DNA of 27,199 nt from Candidatus Moraniibacteriota bacterium (GTDB lineage: Bacteria > Patescibacteriota > Minisyncoccia > Moranbacterales > UBA2206). The notes beneath the pieces were generated by a model. The model did not search any database. It worked only from the letters and a program-made list of their open reading frames with translations, and had not been told where the DNA came from. Every line of letters starts with the position of its first letter. Positions within the stretch are counted from its first letter, which is position 1. Shown one piece after another: positions 22,764 through 27,199 of the stretch. The stretch lies in contig DPJH01000031.1 in NCBI GenBank assembly GCA_003543115.1, positions 1 to 27,199 of the forward strand, in the 5' to 3' direction. A program made the translations under genes and the position numbers.

Positions 22764-22789
22764 GCCACGTCGCTCGCGAGCGACGTGGC
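22764..22789. repeat. 26-bp perfect palindrome overlapping the tRNA-Ser 3' end
   Basis: The half-site GCCACGTCGCTCG (22764-22776) is followed immediately by its exact reverse complement (22777-22789) with no spacer. The last four bases supply the discriminator G and the CCA of the minus-strand tRNA-Ser, so the tRNA precursor runs directly into a 13-bp-per-arm hairpin. ACGTGGC occurs again as a direct copy at 22723-22729, which allows an alternative larger hairpin. Confidence 0.92.
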
Positions 22790-22875
22790 GGAAGAGGTGA
22801 GATTCGAACTCACGGTGGACTTTCACCCACGACAGTTTTCAAGACTGTTCCCTTAAACCACTCGGGCACTCTTCC
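22786..22875 (-). tRNA. tRNA-Ser (anticodon TGA)
   Basis: This class II tRNA of 90 nt includes an encoded CCA. The acceptor GGAAGAG pairs with CTCTTCC, the anticodon stem is ACAGT/ACTGT with loop CTTGAAA and TGA at 34-36, a long variable arm is present (GTGGG...CCACC), the T-arm is GTGAG/CTCAC with TTCGAAT, and the discriminator is G. The 5' end of the gene is duplicated upstream, and the 3' end is inside a 26-bp palindrome. Confidence 0.95.
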
Positions 22876-22879
22876 TTAT
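22856..22879. repeat. 24-bp direct repeat, copy 1 (5' end of tRNA-Ser)
   Basis: It covers the first 20 bases of tRNA-Ser plus four bases of its leader. It is repeated perfectly at 22958-22981, offset by 102 bases. Confidence 0.92.
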
Positions 22880-22957
22880 TTATTTGTAAAATCTGTTGCC
22901 CTTCGCGGTTCCTGGGTTGCCTTTGCAACCCTTCGAATTCTCGCTAACTCGAATCCG
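22880..22957. repeat. structured insert between the two copies of the tRNA-Ser 5' end
   Basis: This 78-bp segment is bounded by the 24-bp direct repeats. It holds the hairpin GGGTTGC/GCAACCC (plus strand 22914-22930) and several TTCGAA-type short palindromes. The right part is clearly more GC-rich than the flanking genome. No reading frame of note crosses it. It lies upstream of tRNA-Ser on the minus strand and so between any distal promoter and the tRNA. Confidence 0.6.
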
Positions 22958-22981
22958 AACCACTCGGGCACTCTTCCTTAT
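22958..22981. repeat. 24-bp direct repeat, copy 2 (partial tRNA-Ser 5' end)
   Basis: This is a truncated duplicate of the tRNA-Ser acceptor 5' strand and D-arm start. It cannot form a tRNA by itself because the sequence diverges after GAGTGGTT on the minus strand. Confidence 0.92.
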
Positions 22982-23121
22982 ATTTTGTTTACCAAACCAT
23001 AATATCATCTAGAAATAGATTTGTAAACCCAAAAAGATGCTTAAAAAGTAGGCGGAGACTTTTTATAGGGATGTAAATATGGTAACATATAGATATTAAT
23101 CTTATTAAAGATATTAAAAAT

Positions 23122-23748
23122 ATGCACATGGATGGTTTTAGGGAAAAGAAGGTCGAAAAAAAAGATGATCAAGTGAAAGACTTTTTTTTGCAAGATAAAA
23201 TTAGGGAAGAAAAGGAAATAAGGGAGGATGAAGAAGGAAGAAGAATTGATTATGAAACAGAAAGAAAAATCATAGCCAAACATGCAAAGAATGCATTGCA
23301 TCATTGGAAAGCTCCTGAATTTGAAGTATGCGAGCAAGATAGAAGATGGTATCTATATCTAGCTTTGATTTTGATGGCAATAATCGCTTATGCAATATAT
23401 GCCAATAGTCCTATAATGGCCATTACTTTCATATTGATTGGCTTAGTGGGGTATACCTATATAGATAAGGAGCCGAGGACATTAGATTTTATGATAACTC
23501 ATGATGGAATAATTGCTGGAAAAGAAATTTTTGAATACGAGCGGATAAAATCTTTTTGGATTTTTTATGAAGAAGATGGATCCAAGGTCATTAGTTTGCA
23601 TATGCGCAGCTTGATCACTCCCTATATGCATATTCCTATCGGCGAGGAAAATCCCCTTAAAATCAGAGAAGCTCTCCTGGAAAATATAGAAGAAATCAAA
23701 CAAGAGCACAATATCGTAGAAACACTTGAAAGATTGTTTAGAATATAG
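23122..23748 (+). CDS. membrane protein with a PH-like C-terminal domain
   Basis: This is a 208-residue protein of unassigned function. A very charged, probably helical N-terminus (1-60, Lys/Glu/Asp-rich) is followed by HHWKAPEFEVCEQDRRWY, two close membrane helices at about 76-94 and 96-114, and then a soluble domain of about 90 residues: DFMITHDGIIAGKEIFEYERIKSFWIFYEEDG and KVISLHMRSLITPYMHIPI. This last part has the strand pattern of bacterial PH-like (bPH) domains that follow a pair of helices. ATG codons at 23122 and 23128 are both possible. It stands alone, 23 bases upstream of tRNA-Arg. Confidence 0.75.
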   Translation: MHMDGFREKKVEKKDDQVKDFFLQDKIREEKEIREDEEGRRIDYETERKIIAKHAKNALHHWKAPEFEVCEQDRRWYLYLALILMAIIAYAIYANSPIMAITFILIGLVGYTYIDKEPRTLDFMITHDGIIAGKEIFEYERIKSFWIFYEEDGSKVISLHMRSLITPYMHIPIGEENPLKIREALLENIEEIKQEHNIVETLERLFRI

Positions 23749-23771
23749 TAGTCTGGATAGACGGAAGAAAA

Positions 23772-23844
23772 GCGCTTATAGCTCAGTGGATAGAGCGTCT
23801 GGTTGCGGTCCAGAAGGTCGCAGGTTCGATTCCTGCTAAGCGCA
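23772..23844 (+). tRNA. tRNA-Arg (anticodon GCG)
   Basis: The acceptor GCGCTTA pairs with TAAGCGC. The D-arm is GCTC/GAGC, the anticodon stem is TCTGG/CCAGA with a 7-base loop TTGCGGT and GCG at 34-36, the T-arm is GCAGG/CCTGC, and the discriminator is A. CCA is not encoded. Most bacteria decode CGN with an ACG anticodon edited to ICG by TadA; here position 34 is G, which would read CGC and CGT without editing. Confidence 0.95.
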
Positions 23845-23853
23845 CAATAGATT

Positions 23854-24435
23854 TTATCTTCGATTGATAATAGCTGATCCAAGAGTTATTTCATCTGCAT
23901 ATTCAATGTCTCCTCCGGTGGATAGTCCACGAGCTAGGCGGGTAATTTTCACCGGATAATCTTTAAGCATGCGAGCTATGTAGAGCCCTGTCGCGTCGCC
24001 TTCGGTGGTTGGATTCATAGCAATAATCACTTCTGAGATTTTTTCATTTTTCAAGCGATTTTCCAGTTCCGGTATTTTCAGAGTGTTTCCCGGAGCGAGG
24101 TTTTCCAGAACTCCGCCAAGAACATGGTAGAGGCCGGAAAATTGTTTGGTTTTTTCGATAGCAAAAATGTCCAGAGGCTCCTCTACGACGCAAATTGTAG
24201 TCTGATCACGTTTTGGATCAGAGCAAATTGAGCAAATATTTTGTTCACTCAAGTTGAAGCATTTTTCGCAATACCGAAGGCTTGTTTTGAGTTCGGCTAG
24301 GCTTTTTGCAAAGTCATTTATTTTTTCCGGATTTTGTTTGAAAAGATAAATAACTAATCTTTCTGCCATCTTCGGACCTACTGAAGGCAGGGAAGAAAAA
24401 TGGTCTATAAGTTTTTTTAAGGGTTTTGGATACAT
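23854..24435 (-). CDS. recR: recombination protein RecR
   Basis: This 193-residue protein is the RecFOR-pathway mediator that loads RecA at gaps. It has a helix-hairpin-helix (FSSLPSVGPKMAERL near 13-27), a C4 zinc finger (Cys56-x2-Cys59 and Cys68-x2-Cys71), a Toprim domain beginning ICVVEEPLDIFAIE at 81-94, TTEGDATGLYIARML at 143-157, and the C-terminal signature LARGLSTGGDIEYADEITL. The ATG at 24435 (MYPKPLKKLI) matches the family start; an in-frame TTG at 24450 would add five residues. It lies 17 bases behind dnaB, so the two are probably cotranscribed, and it converges on tRNA-Arg with a gap of 9 bases. Confidence 0.96.
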   Translation of the reverse strand: MYPKPLKKLIDHFSSLPSVGPKMAERLVIYLFKQNPEKINDFAKSLAELKTSLRYCEKCFNLSEQNICSICSDPKRDQTTICVVEEPLDIFAIEKTKQFSGLYHVLGGVLENLAPGNTLKIPELENRLKNEKISEVIIAMNPTTEGDATGLYIARMLKDYPVKITRLARGLSTGGDIEYADEITLGSAIINRR

Positions 24436-24452
24436 ATAGTTAAATATCAAAT

Positions 24453-25817
24453 TTATTCTTCTGAATGTACACGCTCTAGTGATTTGAAGGTGGTGGATGT
24501 TTCTTGAAAATAGAGGGAGACTTTTCCGATAGGACCGTTTCTATGCTTAGCGATATGAACTTCTACAATATTTTTATTCGGAGTGTCGGGTTTTTCGCGG
24601 TCTTCTCTATAAAGAAACATTACTATGTCAGCATCCTGCTCGATTGATCCTGATTCTCGGAGATCGGACAATTTAGGAATCTGCGGACTGCGAGATTCTA
24701 CGGCACGAGATAGCTGAGAAAGGGCAATGATAGGAATATTTAATTCTCTAGCCAGTTGCTTGAGAGCACGGGAAATTTCGGAAATTTCATTAACACGGCT
24801 GTCTCCGCCGCCGGAACGACCTTCCATAAGCTGCAAATAGTCAATAATGATCAATCCTACATTATGTTCTGATTGGAGGCGGCGCGCCATAGTGCGCATT
24901 TCCATTACATTGGCGCTTCCGGCATCATCGATAAAAATCGGGGCATCGCTCAAAATTCCCATGGCTTCACCGATTCGCTGGAAATCATCATCGCCATCTC
25001 CAGATTTGAGCCTTCCGGTGCGCAAACGCCAAAGATCAACTCCGGATTGTGCGGCCAGCATTCTGTCGATGAGCTGATCGGAGCCCATTTCCAGCGAAAA
25101 AATTCCTACCGGCACTTTTTGTTGTACAGCCACTTGGCGGGCAAGATCAAGCGCGAAAGTTGTCTTTCCGATGGATGGTCGAGCAGCTAAAATAACCAGA
25201 TCTGATTTTTGAAAGCCGGCCAAGATGTTATCGAGATCGGGGTAGCCGCTGGGAACTCCGCGCAATTGGTGATCGCCCTTATGGAGTTCATCAATGCGAT
25301 TAAAGGCAGCTTCCAAAATTGATTTGATAGGTACGAAATCTTGCTTGATGAATTTTTGGGAAACTCCAAAAAGTTTCTGTTCGGCTTCATCTAGAAGCTT
25401 TTCTACGTCTTCATCCTCTCGATAACCGAGTTCTACAATCTCACTGGCTGATTGAATGAGTTTTCTCAAGGTGGATTTTTTTTGGACTACCTTGGCATAG
25501 TGGGCGATATTGGAGCTGGATGGAACAAAATTCACAAGTGAAGTCAGATAAGTTGAGCCACCGATTTTTTCTAATTGTCCTTTTTCTTCCAGTCTGTTGG
25601 AAAGGGAAAGAACGTCGATAGGATCTCTTTTTTCATAAAGCTCAATCATAGCTTCATAGATCATGTTGTGGTGGTCGTTATAGAAATCTCCGATGCGGGC
25701 CAGATTGGCTACTTTGATGATGGCATCCTTGTCCAGCATCAGCGCGCCCAAAACAGAGCGTTCAGCATCAATGTTCTGAGGCGGCACTCTCAAATTTTCG
25801 TTGGAAGTTTTAGCCAT
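24453..25817 (-). CDS. dnaB: replicative DNA helicase DnaB
   Basis: This 454-residue hexameric helicase unwinds DNA ahead of the replisome. The N-terminal DnaB domain is at 10-115 (PPQNIDAERSVLGALMLD), followed by a linker helix and the RecA-like C-domain. Walker A is ARPSIGKTTFAL at 212-223 (Lys218), the catalytic Glu is in FSLEM (Glu243), Walker B is LIIIDYLQLM with Asp326, and SQLSRAVESR and DLRESGSIEQDAD are the later motifs. No intein is inserted at the Walker A site, where inteins are common in this family. Length is normal. Its promoter overlaps a hairpin between dus and dnaB. recR follows. Confidence 0.97.
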   Translation of the reverse strand: MAKTSNENLRVPPQNIDAERSVLGALMLDKDAIIKVANLARIGDFYNDHHNMIYEAMIELYEKRDPIDVLSLSNRLEEKGQLEKIGGSTYLTSLVNFVPSSSNIAHYAKVVQKKSTLRKLIQSASEIVELGYREDEDVEKLLDEAEQKLFGVSQKFIKQDFVPIKSILEAAFNRIDELHKGDHQLRGVPSGYPDLDNILAGFQKSDLVILAARPSIGKTTFALDLARQVAVQQKVPVGIFSLEMGSDQLIDRMLAAQSGVDLWRLRTGRLKSGDGDDDFQRIGEAMGILSDAPIFIDDAGSANVMEMRTMARRLQSEHNVGLIIIDYLQLMEGRSGGGDSRVNEISEISRALKQLARELNIPIIALSQLSRAVESRSPQIPKLSDLRESGSIEQDADIVMFLYREDREKPDTPNKNIVEVHIAKHRNGPIGKVSLYFQETSTTFKSLERVHSEE

Positions 25818-25889
25818 ATTATTGGTTGGTAGTTTATAGTTCTTAGTTTGTGGTTGAAGTGAATCAAAAAACTGCTTTTTAGTTTTTTA

Positions 25890-25919
25890 ATTATACCTCT
25901 CGAGTGGTTGAGCTGGCAA
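25890..25919 (-). promoter_or_regulatory. promoter for dnaB-recR
   Basis: On the minus strand, TTGCCA (25919-25914) and a perfect TATAAT (25895-25890) are 18 bases apart. The leader to the dnaB ATG would be about 65 nt. The -35 falls within the hairpin GTGGTTG/CAACCAC (25904-25923). Confidence 0.65.
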
Positions 25920-25923
25920 CCAC
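25904..25923. terminator. hairpin between dus and dnaB
   Basis: GTGGTTG and CAACCAC form a perfect 7-bp stem with a 6-base loop seven bases after the dus stop. It lacks a T-tract on the minus strand, so it may act as an mRNA 3' stabiliser or a weak terminator; it also overlaps the dnaB -35. Confidence 0.35.
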
Positions 25924-25929
25924 AAGTTA

Positions 25930-26901
25930 TTAAGGGGTTATAAACATACTTTTTTCTTGTAAAATAGCTTTGATCTCTTCAACGCTTTGGGATTGAACCA
26001 ATTTTTGGCGAAGTTCCGAGGCATTAGGAAAGCCTCTTGTATACCAACAGAGATGTTTTCGTATTTCGAACATTCCTAGCGTTCCTTTGGATTTCCAAAT
26101 CAGTCCGGCATGTTCAATGGCGATTTTTTTTATTCCATCAAATTCATATTCAGTAAATCTTCCAGTTTCATAAAGCTCTTTGATTTGAGAGAAAAGATAG
26201 GGTTTTCCCCAAACTCCGCGAGCCAATCCCAACCCGTCAATCAATGGATGTTTTCTTAGAATTTCCATGCCATCTTGAGGAAGATGAATTCCGCCATTGG
26301 CGAGAACAATTTTATCTTGAATAATTTTTTTGATTTCTTCTACGATGGAAAAATTCAGTTCTCCGGAAAAACCGCCTTCGTAGGTGCGGCCATGCACCAT
26401 GACAGTGGAAAAGGGAAGATCTTTTATTTTTTCAATAAATTCAATGGCGGTAAGATCTTTTATGCCAGCTCGAATTTTAATAGAAACTGGCAGATCTGTG
26501 TTCTCGCATACCGCATGAATTATTTTCCGCGTCAAGTCTATTTGCGGCATCAATGCGCAGCCCGAACCATGGCCGAAAACTTTTTTGGCTGGACAGCCAA
26601 AATTGATATCTATGCCGTCTGGCTTGATCTTGGAGCTCACAATTTGGGCAGCTCTAGCGAAGTGCTCCGGATCTTTTCCGAAAAGCTGGACGACGTATGG
26701 GCGCTCTGGAGCGTTGAATTTCAGCAGTTCCAGAGTCTTTTGCGGCTTAAAAAACAGGGCGCTGACACTGGCCATCTCGCTATAAGCCACATTTGCACCA
26801 TAACGCATGCAAATCTCCCTGAAAGCACTGTCAGTGATTCCAGCCATGGGAGCCAAGGCTAAGATAGGCCTATCCAATTTAAACCAAAAGTTATTTTCCA
26901 T
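25930..26901 (-). CDS. dus: tRNA-dihydrouridine synthase (DusB-like)
   Basis: This 323-residue flavin enzyme reduces uridines in the tRNA D-loop. The TIM-barrel starts ILALAPMAGITDSAFREI at 13-30. The signature INFGCPAKKVFGHGSGCALM at 99-118 contains catalytic Cys103. SIKIRAGI, MVHGRTYEGGFSG and LANGGI are the FMN/RNA-binding segments. The C-terminal helical domain contains IAIEHAGLIWKSKGTLGMFEIRKHLCWYTRGFPNASELR, typical of the DusB/NifR3 group. No second domain is fused. The ATG lies nine bases after a TATAAT box, so its mRNA may be leaderless. Confidence 0.95.
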   Translation of the reverse strand: MENNFWFKLDRPILALAPMAGITDSAFREICMRYGANVAYSEMASVSALFFKPQKTLELLKFNAPERPYVVQLFGKDPEHFARAAQIVSSKIKPDGIDINFGCPAKKVFGHGSGCALMPQIDLTRKIIHAVCENTDLPVSIKIRAGIKDLTAIEFIEKIKDLPFSTVMVHGRTYEGGFSGELNFSIVEEIKKIIQDKIVLANGGIHLPQDGMEILRKHPLIDGLGLARGVWGKPYLFSQIKELYETGRFTEYEFDGIKKIAIEHAGLIWKSKGTLGMFEIRKHLCWYTRGFPNASELRQKLVQSQSVEEIKAILQEKSMFITP

Positions 26902-26910
26902 AATTATATT

Positions 26911-26939
26911 ATTATAAGGTTAAATGCTGGAATTATCAA
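26911..26939 (-). promoter_or_regulatory. promoter for dus, implying a leaderless or near-leaderless mRNA
   Basis: On the minus strand, TTGATA (26939-26934), a 17-base spacer and a perfect TATAAT (26916-26911) form the best promoter in the window. Only nine bases separate the -10 from the ATG at 26901, leaving a leader of 0-3 nt. Confidence 0.8.
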
Positions 26940-27156
26940 CAGAGAAGCTTTGCATGTCTTCTATTGGCAGAAAGAAGGAATCCAAGAATATTCAAAAGCA
27001 TCTTGTGCGGTTACAGGCGACAAATGTATCTTCCAGACTAATCATGCCATCGCTATTTCGAGAAGGATTGTCTGTGATTTTGTCGCTAGCGCCGATGCTG
27101 GAAGTGCTATACCTAGGAATCAAACAAAAAAAATCTCGATTGCTCGAGATTTTTTT
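26940..27156 (+). ncRNA. candidate structured non-coding RNA upstream of dus
   Basis: This stretch of about 185 bases lies between the dus promoter and a strong terminator, and none of its reading frames looks like a protein. It has long-range pairings on the plus strand: GCGACAAA (27017-27024)/TTTGTCGC (27079-27086) enclosing CAGAC (27034-27038)/GTCTG (27070-27074), and a crossing pair CTTCCAG (27030-27036)/CTGGAAG (27098-27104). It is noticeably more GC-rich than other intergenic DNA. The strand is not settled and no known RNA family is recognised. Confidence 0.25.
27126..27156. terminator. strong bidirectional Rho-independent terminator
   Basis: ATCTCGA and TCGAGAT pair around TTGC, and the stem is extended by seven or more A-T pairs from the flanking A and T runs. 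On the minus strand it closes the gene that enters from the right edge. Confidence 0.85.
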
Positions 27157-27172
27157 ATATAAATTTGGAATG

Positions 27173-27199
27173 TTAGAATCTTCTTCCTCCTCCAAATCC
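27173..27199 (-). CDS. C-terminal tail of a gene running off the window (partial)
   Basis: On the minus strand the first 24 bases read GFGGGRRF followed by a TAA stop (27173-27175), and a strong terminator lies 17 bases beyond. A glycine-rich tail with Phe and Arg is typical of exported or membrane-associated proteins with low-complexity C-termini, such as TPM-domain proteins. With eight residues, no family can be named. Confidence 0.4.
   Translation of the reverse strand, partial: GFGGGRRF

Noticed and set aside
25866..25888. AAAAAACT...AGTTTTTT hairpin between dus and dnaB as a terminator
   Set aside because: It lies directly at the predicted start site of the dnaB promoter and has only one GC pair, so it is more likely AT-rich promoter DNA.
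26950..27195. Two overlapping 67-70-residue frames on opposite strands upstream of dus
   Set aside because: Neither has protein-like hydrophobic patterning or a ribosome binding site, and both run through the terminator at 27126-27156.
1..27199. CRISPR arrays, insertion sequences, restriction or toxin-antitoxin genes
   Set aside because: No spaced repeat array, transposase, nuclease or toxin-like small gene pair was seen on either strand.

Overview
The window looks like a chromosomal piece of a Candidate Phyla Radiation (Patescibacteria, probably Parcubacteria-like) bacterium. The reasons are indirect: AT-rich DNA with tightly packed genes, a monoderm-style type IV pilus set (pilB, pilC, pilM, pilN, pilO and large pseudopilins, with no secretin pilQ or pilP lipoprotein), very few Shine-Dalgarno sequences, short or absent mRNA leaders, and a minimal core of replication, repair and tRNA-modification genes. 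No rRNA or marker phylogeny is present, so the lineage is an inference.

Layout. 1-10743 (+): a transmembrane histidine kinase and a receiver-only response regulator lead straight into pilB, pilC, a 459-residue prepilin with three Ig-like repeats, a second prepilin and a PilX-like protein. A second promoter region then precedes pilM, pilN, pilO and a small membrane protein. This reads as one machine: two-component input, motor ATPase, platform, minor pilins and alignment subcomplex. 10763-11437 (-): a SAM methyltransferase. 11490-11969 (-): a tRNA cluster, Lys(CTT)-Arg(TCT)-His(GTG)-Arg(TCG), ending in a palindromic terminator. 12058-15676 (-): a VanW-domain envelope protein, then tsaD, a PrsW-like membrane protease and hsp20, the last closed by a strong terminator. 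15806-17108 (+): an ECF sigma factor and a three-helix membrane protein that may be its anti-sigma factor. 17171-17485 (+): tRNA-Glu(TTC) followed by an odd GC-rich structured element. 17588-20466 (+): a CapA-type metallophosphatase and a membrane glycosyltransferase. 20472-22580 (-): recG. 22664-22981 (-): tRNA-Ser(TGA) with GC-rich palindromic and duplicated DNA on both sides. 23122-23844 (+): a PH-like membrane protein and tRNA-Arg(GCG). 23854-26901 (-): dus, dnaB and recR. 26902-27199: a short structured non-coding stretch, a terminator and the tail of another minus-strand gene.

The least ordinary part is the DNA around tRNA-Glu and tRNA-Ser. Each tRNA has part of itself duplicated as a perfect direct repeat (20 bp and 24 bp) across a short insert. 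The tRNA-Glu insert also carries an inverted 19-bp copy of the tRNA tail, which gives it 14-bp terminal inverted repeats. A GTCGC...GCGAC palindrome occurs in the tRNA-Glu insert and at the 3' end of tRNA-Ser. I see no protein in these inserts. They look like small tRNA-anchored palindromic elements and are the best candidate here for something undescribed. Other points of interest are an Arg tRNA with anticodon GCG in place of the usual ACG, and strong -35/-10 promoters placed so close to recG and dus that their mRNAs should be leaderless.
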